The notes under the pieces are model-generated. The model had not been told where the DNA came from, searched no databases, and was given only the letters and a program-made list of their open reading frames with translations. This document shows, one piece after another, positions 6,263 to 12,969 of a DNA stretch of 14,586 nt. The stretch covers positions 1 through 14,586 of the forward strand of contig CAYWFF010000025.1 in the NCBI GenBank assembly GCA_964458085.1, in the 5' to 3' direction. Position 1 is the first letter of the stretch; each line of letters starts with the position of its first letter. A program made the position numbers and the translations under genes. This stretch comes from CAYWFF01 sp964458085. Lineage in GTDB: Bacteria; Patescibacteriota; Microgenomatia; UBA8517.

Positions 6263-6519
6263 AAAATAATTGCTACGATACAACAATATCTGGTATAATT
6301 CCCCACTTTATGGGAAAAGAATATATTGCGCCAAAAAAACCTTATGTTGTTGAAGTTAGAAATAAACCTGGTTGCGCGGGGTTAGTATTAAAACTTTTCA
6401 TGCGTCCAGAAAAATCTATACCTTGTGCATCGAGAGAATTTGCAGAACAATATGCAGACGTGCAACGAAGATTGTACCCAATGAAGGATGTTTCAATTCG
6501 AAAAGACGTTTCTGTTTAA
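6259..6519 (+). CDS. Small protein of unknown function coupled to the phosphatase
   Basis: This 86-aa frame starts in an ATGA overlap with the phosphatase stop, which is the main reason to believe it is translated. The sequence has a PYVVEVRNKPGCAGLVLKLF segment (about residues 28-47), three cysteines (C5, C39, C56) and a basic, polar C-terminus. No membrane segment or known motif is recognised. Its stop codon lies within the serS promoter region, 17 nt before the serS ATG. It could be a partner of the phosphatase. I do not know its function. Confidence 0.6.
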   Translation: MKNNCYDTTISGIIPHFMGKEYIAPKKPYVVEVRNKPGCAGLVLKLFMRPEKSIPCASREFAEQYADVQRRLYPMKDVSIRKDVSV

Positions 6520-6531
6520 GTACGATATACT
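6503..6531 (+). promoter_or_regulatory. Promoter placed for a leaderless serS mRNA
   Basis: TATACT (6526-6531), a 5/6 -10 box, ends 5 nt before the serS ATG at 6537, so transcription would begin at the start codon. The -35 position 17 nt upstream (AAGACG, 6503-6508) is a poor match. The end of this region shares two words (TTTCTGTTTAA and GTACGATAT) with the sequence upstream of copZ. Confidence 0.5.
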
Positions 6532-6536
6532 TAATT

Positions 6537-7817
6537 ATGCTTGATATAAAGTTTATTCGCGAAAATACAAACAAAGTAAAAGAAGCCACTGCTGCAAAGC
6601 AGATGGATGCGTCTGTTGTGGATAAAGTATTAAAACTTGACGAGGATCGAAGAAATTTAATTTTACAAGTAGAAAGTTTGCGCCAGATACGCAATGAAGT
6701 TGCAGAAAAACTGAAAATCACTACTTCACAAAAACAAAAACCCGATGAAACACTTATCGCAGAAGGTAAAAGTGTTAAAGAAAATTTGAAAGTATTAGAA
6801 CCAAAACTTTCAGAAGTCGAAGAAGCTTACTTTACTGCGCTTCATGGAATTCCCAATATTCCTGAACCTGACGTTAAAGTAGGAAAAGACGAAGCTGAAA
6901 ATGAAGTCTTAAAACATTGGGGAGAAGTGCCAAAATTTGATTTTGAACCTAAAGATCATTTGGAACTCGGAACGAAATTGGGAATTTTAGATTTTGAAGC
7001 GGGAGCAAAAGTAACAGGTTCACAATTTTATTATCTTTACGGTGCCGGAGCAATTCTTGAATTGGCACTTATTCAATATGCTTTTGAAAAACTAGCAAAA
7101 GAAGGATTTGTTCCTGTAATGACTCCTGATTTGGCTAAGTCGCGATATTACCTTGGAACAGGTTATGCTCCCAAAGGTAATGAAGCGCAGACTTATACTG
7201 TTGAAGATGAAGATTTAGGTTTAATTGCAACCGCGGAAGTGACGCTTGCCGGAAAACATGCTGATGAAGTTATTCAGGAGAACGACCTTCCTACTAAATA
7301 TATCGGTTACTCACATGTTTTCAGAAAAGAAGCGGGCGCATATGGAAAATATTCTAAGGGTTTGTATCGGGTTCATCAATTTACCAAAGCAGAAATGTTT
7401 ATTTATTGTAAACCTGAAGAATCAAATGCTCTTCATGATTATCTTTTGGAAATGGAAGAAAAACTATATCAGGATTTAGGAATTCCTTATCGAGTCGTCA
7501 AACAATGTACGGGAGATCTTGGAGCAATGGCTGCCAGAAAATACGACATTGAAGCTTGGATGCCGGGAAGAAATGATTATGGTGAAGTAACATCCACATC
7601 AAATTGCACTGACTTTCAAGCCAGAAACTTAAACATCCGTTTTAAAAGGAAAGATGGAAAAGTAGAATTCGTACATATGTTAAACGGCACCGCAATTGCA
7701 ACTTCCCGGACTATAATTGCAATTCTGGAAAACTTTCAGCAAAAAGACGGTACAGTTTCTATTCCTGAAGTTCTCCAAAAATGGATGGGCAATGACAAAA
7801 TATTACCAAGAAAATGA
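6537..7817 (+). CDS. serS: Seryl-tRNA synthetase
   Basis: The 426-aa enzyme charges tRNA-Ser (and tRNA-Sec where present). The N-terminal long coiled-coil arm that reads the tRNA-Ser extra arm spans about residues 25-105. The class II core has motif 1 around QYAFEKLAKEGFVPVMTPDL (180-199), a TAEVTLAG serine-binding segment (232-239), motif 2 with FRKEAGAYGKYSKGLYRVHQ (262-281), and motif 3 with LNGTAIATSRTIIAILENFQ (382-401). STSNCTDFQARNL (353-365) is typical of bacterial SerRS. The start is ATG 6537: MLDIKFIREN is the standard N-terminus, and an in-frame extension to 6372 only crosses the upstream gene. There is no ribosome binding site, but a -10 box lies 5 nt upstream. The stop overlaps the next gene by 4 nt. 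Confidence 0.97.
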   Translation: MLDIKFIRENTNKVKEATAAKQMDASVVDKVLKLDEDRRNLILQVESLRQIRNEVAEKLKITTSQKQKPDETLIAEGKSVKENLKVLEPKLSEVEEAYFTALHGIPNIPEPDVKVGKDEAENEVLKHWGEVPKFDFEPKDHLELGTKLGILDFEAGAKVTGSQFYYLYGAGAILELALIQYAFEKLAKEGFVPVMTPDLAKSRYYLGTGYAPKGNEAQTYTVEDEDLGLIATAEVTLAGKHADEVIQENDLPTKYIGYSHVFRKEAGAYGKYSKGLYRVHQFTKAEMFIYCKPEESNALHDYLLEMEEKLYQDLGIPYRVVKQCTGDLGAMAARKYDIEAWMPGRNDYGEVTSTSNCTDFQARNLNIRFKRKDGKVEFVHMLNGTAIATSRTIIAILENFQQKDGTVSIPEVLQKWMGNDKILPRK

Positions 7818-8380
7818 AAAAGCCGAGGTATTTATATCATGCCTCACCTGTCAGAAACCTATCTCAAATTGAACCGCGTGCGAAAACAATTCCTTCAGAT
7901 TTTCAGGAAGGGCAGGTCGTATTTGCCACAGATGAATTTGCGTTTGCAACACAATTCTTAGTTCCGTCTGACGACTCGTGGGCAAATGGCGGGGCTATGG
8001 GAGATGTGTTGTTTTTTATCGTAAGTGATAAAGAAAGATTTCATAATGCGGATAAGGGCGGATCCATTTATCTGATAACTTCACAGGGTTTTACAAACTA
8101 CAATAAACGTGAATGGTTTGCTAAAAAACCCAAAAAAACTGAAAGCGAGATATATTTTCCTAAAGGATTCCTTGCAATGCTTACACAAAATGTGCAGGTG
8201 TATTTTGTAGATAAAACTCTATATTCTAAAATACAGGAGTATCCGCAAACAAATTTGCATTTACTTAACTCAATTAAGTCAGAAAACGAAAAAAGGGGGC
8301 AAAAAGTAGTACAGTTTGATTTTTACAAAGGTTCAAAGAAATTAGCTGAGAATGAACAGTCAAACGTGCAACTTTTTTGA
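7814..8380 (+). CDS. Putative ADP-ribosyltransferase-fold protein coupled to serS
   Basis: This 188-aa protein begins in an ATGA overlap with the serS stop, so it should be co-translated. The N-terminal YLYHASP (6-12) followed by EGQVVFATDEFAFATQF (32-48) resembles the opening of Arr/Tpt1/PARP-like NAD-binding folds, where a histidine and a downstream VxFAT strand line the NAD pocket. GSIYLIT (84-90, Y86) and TESEIYF (109-115, E110/E112) could supply the other two residues of an H-Y-E triad. The role could be ADP-ribosyl or phosphate transfer from a nucleic acid or protein, or NAD binding only. The C-terminal 50 residues are charged. No signal peptide or membrane segment. The fold call is from motif pattern alone and needs a structure search; a plain hypothetical protein is the fallback. 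Confidence 0.55.
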   Translation: MKKPRYLYHASPVRNLSQIEPRAKTIPSDFQEGQVVFATDEFAFATQFLVPSDDSWANGGAMGDVLFFIVSDKERFHNADKGGSIYLITSQGFTNYNKREWFAKKPKKTESEIYFPKGFLAMLTQNVQVYFVDKTLYSKIQEYPQTNLHLLNSIKSENEKRGQKVVQFDFYKGSKKLAENEQSNVQLF

Positions 8381-8412
8381 TTTCAAATATACGTAGAAAT
8401 GAGGTGATAAAT

Positions 8413-8589
8413 ATGACAAATGAATATAATGATCCTTTTAAAAGATTGGGGGAAATGCCTCAAGAAGAACTGACTGCGACTGAAGAAGAAAAACCTACTT
8501 CGGAACTACCTAATAATACTAATGAAAATGTGTTAGAGCCAGTTGAACTCTTAACAAATGCTACAGGTCCTGTCGTTAATCAGTTTTAG
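8413..8589 (+). CDS. Small acidic, probably disordered protein
   Basis: The 58-aa frame starts at ATG 8413 with a good ribosome binding site, GAGGTGA (8401-8407), 32 nt after the ART-like gene. The protein is rich in E, T, N and P, has no cysteine or membrane segment, and opens with MTNEYNDPFKRLGEMPQEEL. A longer frame from a TTG at 8377 is possible but ignores this site. Its last 14 nt overlap the end of the convergent copZ gene. Order and size would fit a partner of the upstream protein, but no known family is recognised. Confidence 0.6.
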   Translation: MTNEYNDPFKRLGEMPQEELTATEEEKPTSELPNNTNENVLEPVELLTNATGPVVNQF

Positions 8590-8791
8590 CTAAGTGATAA
8601 CCACCACTTTCAACTACTTTAAGAATTTCGCTTTCTGATGTTTTTTTCTGATCAAATTCCACTTCAAGAATTTCTTTAGAAAAACTGCATTTTGCTGTTA
8701 CACCTATATCTTCCAGTTCAGTTTCAATTACCATTGCACAGCTGGCGCAATCCATACCACTGACTTTGTAATGTTTTATTGCTTTTGCCAT
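8576..8791 (-). CDS. copZ: CopZ-like copper chaperone (heavy-metal-associated domain)
   Basis: This 71-aa single-domain HMA protein has the copper-binding loop GMDCASC (12-18; ligands C15 and C18) and the normal ferredoxin-like length. An additional cysteine at 35 is not part of the site. CopZ proteins carry Cu(I) in the cytoplasm between CopA-type pumps and CsoR-type regulators. It follows the DsbD/TauE-cupredoxin gene on the same strand but 83 nt away with its own -10 box. ATG 8791 was chosen over an in-frame TTG at 8797 because TATAAT ends 6 nt before it. The 3' end overlaps the convergent small acidic gene by 14 nt. The gene could instead serve another soft metal, but the neighbouring csoR and copA point to copper. 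Confidence 0.9.
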   Translation of the reverse strand: MAKAIKHYKVSGMDCASCAMVIETELEDIGVTAKCSFSKEILEVEFDQKKTSESEILKVVESGGYHLAKTD

Positions 8792-8797
8792 ATTCAA

Positions 8798-8803
8798 ATT
8801 ATA
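8798..8803 (-). promoter_or_regulatory. -10 box placed for a leaderless copZ mRNA
   Basis: Read on the minus strand this is a perfect TATAAT ending 6 nt before the copZ ATG. The -35 position (TTCGGA, 8821-8826) matches only 3 of 6. Upstream lie the words GTACGATAT and TTTCTGTTTAA, shared with the serS promoter region. Confidence 0.55.
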
Positions 8804-8874
8804 AATATTAGATATCGTACTCCGAACTTAAACAGAAAAGTAAAAGTCTATTTATACCACTATAACTATATAAG

Positions 8875-9888
8875 TTAAATCACAGTAAATGAGCCCGTAT
8901 ACATGCCCATACTGCATGCATATGCCAGTCTGCCTTTTTTAATCGGGGTGAATTCAATAATTGTTTCACCGGTTTCTGGTAATATTTTTGAAATATTTAA
9001 ACTCGGGATGGTGAAAGCTCGGGAGCAACCATAGGTTTTGTCTGTAACTAGTTTCAACTTCACAGGTACTCCTGCTGTGATGGTGTTAGTGTCGGAAACA
9101 TAGCGGGTATCAAGCACTTTTACAGTAACTTCTTGTGTCCCTTCAGAATTCACTCCTGCAATTTTGCCTTTTTCTGATGCGTTTATATCAGGTGAAATAA
9201 TTACTTTATAGTAGTTTTGTAGTGTGTGAGGTGAACCTAAAAGACCAAGCGCGCCGTTTATAGACATGATTCCAAATACAGAAACGACCCCTGCAGCCAC
9301 ATAAGAAAATGCTTTCTTTTTCATAAGTTCCAGAGCACCTATTCCCAAAGCAAAAAATACCGGACTTGTACCAAGGGTAAAAGCAAACATAATAGCACCT
9401 CCCAGGATAGGGTTACCTGTTGCCAATGCTACTGCCATAGTTGCTTGAGTTACCCCGCATGGCATAAGGACTGTTAAAAAGCCCAAAAGCGCAGGAGCAA
9501 AAAATTCCTTTTTCTTACTTTCAGATCGGGCTAACTTATAGATAAATTTTGGCGGTTGAATGACAAAATATCGGAAAATAGGATGAAGGTTCAAAAGCCT
9601 TCCTGCGGTTGCTAACAGAAATAAACCTACTGCAACCTGCAAATATGCTTGAGCGTGTAATGACAATACTATAAAAGATCCTAAAGAACCTAATAACACT
9701 CCTAAAATAGTATAACCAACTAGCTTTGCTGTGAGAAACATGGCAATAAATTTCCAATTTCCCTGAGCACTTTCTTTTTTCTCAGTTTGAGAAGTAATTG
9801 AAGATGTTAAAAGTCCGCCTTGAACAGCAAGACAGGAAATTCCTCCTGTTGTTAATCCTGTGATAAATGCCAACCAAAGTTGATTCAT
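8875..9888 (-). CDS. DsbD/TauE-SafE-type membrane protein with C-terminal cupredoxin domain
   Basis: The 337-aa protein has about six membrane segments (near residues 5-28, 47-72, 76-95, 133-157, 160-182, 190-215) and two conserved cysteines in GGISCLAVQGG (C19) and LMPCG (C144), as in the DsbD transmembrane and UreH-like families that move electrons or metal across the membrane. From about 250 to 337 comes a cupredoxin-like domain with GCSRAF (C288) and YACSMGMYTG (C325, M327, M329), likely copper-binding and outside the cell. Similar proteins are often annotated as sulfite exporters, but the copper neighbours make copper transport or redox more likely. ATG 9888 was chosen because a near-consensus promoter places transcription there; a TTG at 9924 would overlap that promoter. 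It diverges from csoR. Confidence 0.85.
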   Translation of the reverse strand: MNQLWLAFITGLTTGGISCLAVQGGLLTSSITSQTEKKESAQGNWKFIAMFLTAKLVGYTILGVLLGSLGSFIVLSLHAQAYLQVAVGLFLLATAGRLLNLHPIFRYFVIQPPKFIYKLARSESKKKEFFAPALLGFLTVLMPCGVTQATMAVALATGNPILGGAIMFAFTLGTSPVFFALGIGALELMKKKAFSYVAAGVVSVFGIMSINGALGLLGSPHTLQNYYKVIISPDINASEKGKIAGVNSEGTQEVTVKVLDTRYVSDTNTITAGVPVKLKLVTDKTYGCSRAFTIPSLNISKILPETGETIIEFTPIKKGRLAYACSMGMYTGSFTVI

Positions 9889-9895
9889 AAATTGT

Positions 9896-9924
9896 ATTGT
9901 ATGTTGCCAATCACTTGTTGACAA
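9896..9924 (-). promoter_or_regulatory. Promoter for the DsbD/TauE-cupredoxin gene, leaderless
   Basis: On the minus strand TTGTCA (9919-9924) and TACAAT (9896-9901) are separated by 17 nt, and the -10 ends 7 nt before the ATG at 9888. The -35 overlaps the csoR -35 box on the opposite strand, so the two polymerases would compete. Confidence 0.75.
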
Positions 9925-9945
9925 CCGAAAAATTTAAGATATAGT
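9918..9945 (+). promoter_or_regulatory. Promoter for the csoR-cupredoxin-copA arm
   Basis: TTGACA (9918-9923, perfect) is 16 nt from TATAGT (9940-9945, 5/6). The expected start site near 9952 falls at the left edge of the CsoR-type inverted repeat, a position where a bound repressor would block transcription. The leader to the csoR ATG would be about 33 nt and lacks a clear ribosome binding site. Confidence 0.7.
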
Positions 9946-9950
9946 GACTA

Positions 9951-9970
9951 TATCCCCTATGGGGGGATTA
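9951..9970 (+). promoter_or_regulatory. Probable CsoR operator
   Basis: ATCCCC (9952-9957) and GGGGAT (9963-9968) form an inverted repeat spaced by 5 nt, within TATCCCCTATGGGGGGATTA. CsoR-family sites are typically such G/C-tracts flanked by TA. It lies at the csoR start site and just 15 nt before its ATG, consistent with autoregulation. It is upstream of the opposing promoter, so effects on that arm are uncertain. Confidence 0.8.
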
Positions 9971-9984
9971 AGTCAATAAGCATT

Positions 9985-10263
9985 ATGCCAAAAGGTATAC
10001 CCAGAGATACAAGTGTAAATAAACGAATAATTCGTCGCTATAAGATTGCCCGAGGACATTTGGAAAAAGTAATAAAAATGCTCGAACAAGGTAATTATTG
10101 TGTAGATGTTATTCATCAGTCTTTAGCGGTGCAGTCTGCACTCAAGAAAACTGATCATTTAGTTTTAGAGAATCACATGAAGCATTGTGTTGCCGACTCT
10201 ATAAGAAAAGGTAAAGATAAAGAAGTAATTAGAGAAGTAATGAAAGTAATGGAGAAGTTGTAA
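9985..10263 (+). CDS. csoR: Copper-sensing repressor CsoR (DUF156 family)
   Basis: This 92-aa all-helical protein of the CsoR/RcnR/FrmR family has the Cu(I) ligand set C39, H64 and C68 (NYCVDV and ENHMKHC), with the 25- and 4-residue spacing seen in characterised CsoR proteins; this separates it from formaldehyde or nickel sensors. The family binds DNA as a tetramer and leaves it when Cu(I) binds. It is the first gene of a probable csoR-cupredoxin-copA transcript, and the operator at 9951-9970 makes autoregulation likely. RGHLEKV (23-29) belongs to the conserved N-terminal helix. ATG 9985 fits the family length, though no ribosome binding site is evident. The tract is lysine- and isoleucine-rich like its neighbours, with no sign of recent transfer. 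Confidence 0.93.
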   Translation: MPKGIPRDTSVNKRIIRRYKIARGHLEKVIKMLEQGNYCVDVIHQSLAVQSALKKTDHLVLENHMKHCVADSIRKGKDKEVIREVMKVMEKL

Positions 10264-10320
10264 GTAATTTGTTAAATTTTTAGAGTGATGAGTAGTTTGA
10301 AAAAACCAGCAATCGAACAA

Positions 10321-10341
10321 TTTAACTATATTAAAGTTAAA
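10321..10341. promoter_or_regulatory. Inverted repeat before the membrane cupredoxin gene
   Basis: TTTAACT (10321-10327) and AGTTAAA (10335-10341) form a perfect 7-bp inverted repeat over a 7-nt loop, in the 92-nt spacer between csoR and the cupredoxin gene. TATATT at 10327-10332 inside it looks like a -10 box but has no matching -35. It has no T-tract, so it is not a terminator. Possibly an operator or mRNA hairpin. Confidence 0.3.
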
Positions 10342-10355
10342 AACAATCAATAAAT

Positions 10356-10715
10356 ATGGAACTGGATAAGATCTTGGTAATAATTTTCGGAGGAGGTTTA
10401 ATAGCCTTTATTTACTGGTTTTTCTTTGGCAAGAAAGATGAAGTTATTGATGTTAACGGTGATTTAAACATTATTGTTGAAGGTGGATATAAACCGGAAA
10501 CTATCCGAGTTCCTCTTAACACTGAAACAACTATTAGTTTTTACAGAAAAGACCCTTCAAGTTGTTTGGAAGAAGTCGTACTTCCTGAGTTTAAAATAAA
10601 AAAATATCTGCCTTTAAATGAGAAAGTTTCAATTACTTTAAAGCCAAAAAAAGCCGGAACTTATCGTTTCCAATGCGGAATGAACATGTATCATGGAAAA
10701 CTTATTGTTAAATAA
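10356..10715 (+). CDS. Membrane-anchored cupredoxin-like copper protein
   Basis: The 119-aa protein has one N-terminal membrane segment (about residues 5-24), then KK and a cupredoxin-like domain likely outside the membrane. Candidate copper ligands are C70 (in SSCLEE), C107, M109, M111 and H113 in QCGMNMYHG. The spacing of the CxMxMYxG end and the Cys in place of the usual first histidine match the C-terminal domain of the DsbD/TauE protein encoded on the other side of csoR, so the two domains are probably paralogues. It may accept copper from CopA or hand it on. It lies 92 nt after csoR and overlaps copA by 23 nt. There is no clear ribosome binding site. Electron transfer is possible, but the ligand set suggests Cu(I) binding. 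Confidence 0.8.
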   Translation: MELDKILVIIFGGGLIAFIYWFFFGKKDEVIDVNGDLNIIVEGGYKPETIRVPLNTETTISFYRKDPSSCLEEVVLPEFKIKKYLPLNEKVSITLKPKKAGTYRFQCGMNMYHGKLIVK

Positions 10716-12966
10716 TAAAAAAACTTTCCCGATTGTTGGGATGCATTGTGCATCCTGTGCAAAATTGATTGAAAAGAAACTTATAAAAACTCCCGGCGTG
10801 CTTTCTGCATCGGTAAATTACGCAAGTGAATTGGCAACAGTCGAAACCTCTTCTGAAACGAACGACGAACATCTTTCCGAAGCGGTAAAAAGTGCAGGCT
10901 ATAGTGCAATACTCGACAAGAACTTAAAAAATGACAAAACCGCCGACGAATTGAAAGACATTGCAAAGAAACGACAGCTAGATGAATTGAAAGTTAAGGT
11001 AATTGTATCTATCATACTTAGTATTGTTATTCTTTTAGGTAGTTTTCCTGAATGGTTCGGATTTCTGTTTACCTCTTCAATTATTTCCCCTATATATGGA
11101 ATTCTCACAAATTTAAACATTCTGGCGCTTCTGGCAACTCCGGTTCAATTCTGGGCGGGTAAAGAATTTTATCAAGCCACTGTATCAGGGATTAAAAATA
11201 GAACTGCCAATATGGATACCCTTATTGCTATGGGAACCAGTGTCGCTTATGGATTCTCGCTTATAGGTACACTATTCCCGATGGTTTTTGACAGATTTGG
11301 AATTCCCATGGTTATGTATTTTGATACCGCAGCAATAATTATCGCTTTGATACTACTTGGAAGATATTTGGAAGCCAAAGCAAAACTACATACAAGTGAC
11401 GCGATTAAAAAGCTCCTGGGACTTCAGGCAAATACGGCACGAGTTGTCAGAAACGGAGAAGAAGTTGATGTCCCTATAGAATCAGTTAAAGTCGATGAAA
11501 TTATCCGTGTCAGACCCGGAGAAAAAGTGCCTGTAGACGGGGTCATTACTGACGGATCGAGTTCAATTGATGAAAGTATGGTAACGGGGGAACCGCTTCC
11601 GGTTGAGAAACACGAAGGAGATATGGTTATCGGAGCGACTATCAATAAGCAAGGATCATTTTTATTTAAAGCAACTAAAGTAGGAAATGATACGATGCTC
11701 GCAAATATAGTAAAAATGGTAAGTGAGGCTCAAAGTTCAAGAGCCCCTATTCAAAGACTGGCTGACCTTGTGTCTTCTTATTTCGTGCCAATCGTACTTA
11801 TGTTGGCCACAGCAACTTTTGTAGTTTGGTATGTTTTCGGAACATTCAGTTTTGCGTTTACCAGTATGATTGCAGTTTTGGTAATTGCATGTCCTTGCGC
11901 TTTAGGACTTGCAACACCAACAGCAATTATGGTCGGGACAGGAAGAGGCGCTGAGAAAGGAATTTTAATTCGTGATGCAGAATCGCTCGAAATTGCCAAT
12001 AAAATTAAAACAATAGCCTTTGATAAAACAGGAACTTTAACTGAAGGTAAGCCGGAGGTAACAGATATTTTTGTGTTTGATAAAACTATAGATGATAAAA
12101 AAGCACTACAAATTGCCGGAAGTTTGGAACAAGGGTCTGAACATTCGCTCGCTGAGTCAATAATACAAAAAGTTAAAGAACATAAGCTTAAGTTGTCACC
12201 TGTTTCAAAATTCAAAGCTCTGGTCGGATACGGTATTGAAGGCGAAATAAATGGCAAAAGATACATTTTAGGAAACAGGAAACTAATGAAGAAAGAACAC
12301 GTAGAATACGAAGAAGTTGAAACTCAGCTGCAAAAGTTGGAAGAACAAGGAAAAACGGTTGTGTTTTTGGCTACAACAAAAGGTTTAATCGGATTGCTAG
12401 CCATATCGGATTCAATTAAACCAAAAGCGAAAGAAATGGTATCAACTCTTAAAAAACGCGGGATTAGCGTATGGTTAGTTACAGGTGACAATAAAAGAAC
12501 TGCACTAGCAATCGCCAAAAGCGCGGGTATTGAAAAAGTGTTGGCAGATGTTCTACCTCAAGAGAAATCAGAAAAAATACAAGAATTAAAACGGGAGGGG
12601 CAAACAACTGCATTTGTTGGGGACGGCATTAATGATGCTCCGGCACTGGCATCGGCAGATGTGGGTATTTCAATGGGGTCGGGTACTGATATTGCAATTG
12701 AATCATCATCAATTACACTACTTAATAAAGACTTAATGAGTGTTGTTGCTGCAATTGATCTTAGTAAAAAAACAGTTTCAGTTATTAAACAAAATTTAGT
12801 ATGGGCTTTTGGCTATAACATCGTTTTAATTCCGGTTGCTATGGGAGCGCTTTATCCGTTTTTCGGAATTTTACTAAATCCCGCATTGGCTGCTTTTGCA
12901 ATGGCGGCAAGTTCAATTTCAGTTGTAGCTAATTCATTGAGATTAAAAAACACTTCTCTCAATTAA
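10693..12966 (+). CDS. copA: Copper-transporting P1B-type ATPase CopA
   Basis: The 757-aa pump has one N-terminal metal-binding domain with GMHCASC (16-22), membrane helices, the actuator TGE (298-300), the intramembrane CPC (400-402) that defines Cu(I) transport, the phosphorylated aspartate in DKTGT (444-448), GDGIND (643-648), and the last-helix ligands YN (708-709) and MAASS (737-741). It uses ATP to export Cu(I) from the cytoplasm. One oddity is SEHSLA (482-487): the HP dipeptide that contacts ATP is HS here. The gene starts 23 nt inside the cupredoxin gene and ends 3 nt from the convergent Clp-type gene. ATG 10693 was chosen because the next ATG (10741) would cut into the metal-binding loop. 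Copper-induced expression through CsoR is expected. Confidence 0.96.
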   Translation: MENLLLNNKKTFPIVGMHCASCAKLIEKKLIKTPGVLSASVNYASELATVETSSETNDEHLSEAVKSAGYSAILDKNLKNDKTADELKDIAKKRQLDELKVKVIVSIILSIVILLGSFPEWFGFLFTSSIISPIYGILTNLNILALLATPVQFWAGKEFYQATVSGIKNRTANMDTLIAMGTSVAYGFSLIGTLFPMVFDRFGIPMVMYFDTAAIIIALILLGRYLEAKAKLHTSDAIKKLLGLQANTARVVRNGEEVDVPIESVKVDEIIRVRPGEKVPVDGVITDGSSSIDESMVTGEPLPVEKHEGDMVIGATINKQGSFLFKATKVGNDTMLANIVKMVSEAQSSRAPIQRLADLVSSYFVPIVLMLATATFVVWYVFGTFSFAFTSMIAVLVIACPCALGLATPTAIMVGTGRGAEKGILIRDAESLEIANKIKTIAFDKTGTLTEGKPEVTDIFVFDKTIDDKKALQIAGSLEQGSEHSLAESIIQKVKEHKLKLSPVSKFKALVGYGIEGEINGKRYILGNRKLMKKEHVEYEEVETQLQKLEEQGKTVVFLATTKGLIGLLAISDSIKPKAKEMVSTLKKRGISVWLVTGDNKRTALAIAKSAGIEKVLADVLPQEKSEKIQELKREGQTTAFVGDGINDAPALASADVGISMGSGTDIAIESSSITLLNKDLMSVVAAIDLSKKTVSVIKQNLVWAFGYNIVLIPVAMGALYPFFGILLNPALAAFAMAASSISVVANSLRLKNTSLN

Positions 12967-12969
12967 TAC

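Noticed and set aside
6372..6536. N-terminal extension of SerRS
   Set aside because: The extension overlaps the 86-aa gene in another frame and has no SerRS homology. MLDIKFIREN at 6537 is the standard SerRS start.
8377..8412. TTG start for the small acidic protein
   Set aside because: ATG 8413 has a good ribosome binding site, and the added segment looks unrelated to the rest.
9889..9924. TTG start adding 12 residues to the DsbD/TauE-cupredoxin protein
   Set aside because: It would lie on top of the -35 and -10 boxes. ATG 9888 fits the membrane segment start and the leaderless pattern.
11778..12266. 162-aa minus-strand frame inside copA
   Set aside because: It is the antisense shadow of a strongly conserved gene, and its composition is low-complexity.
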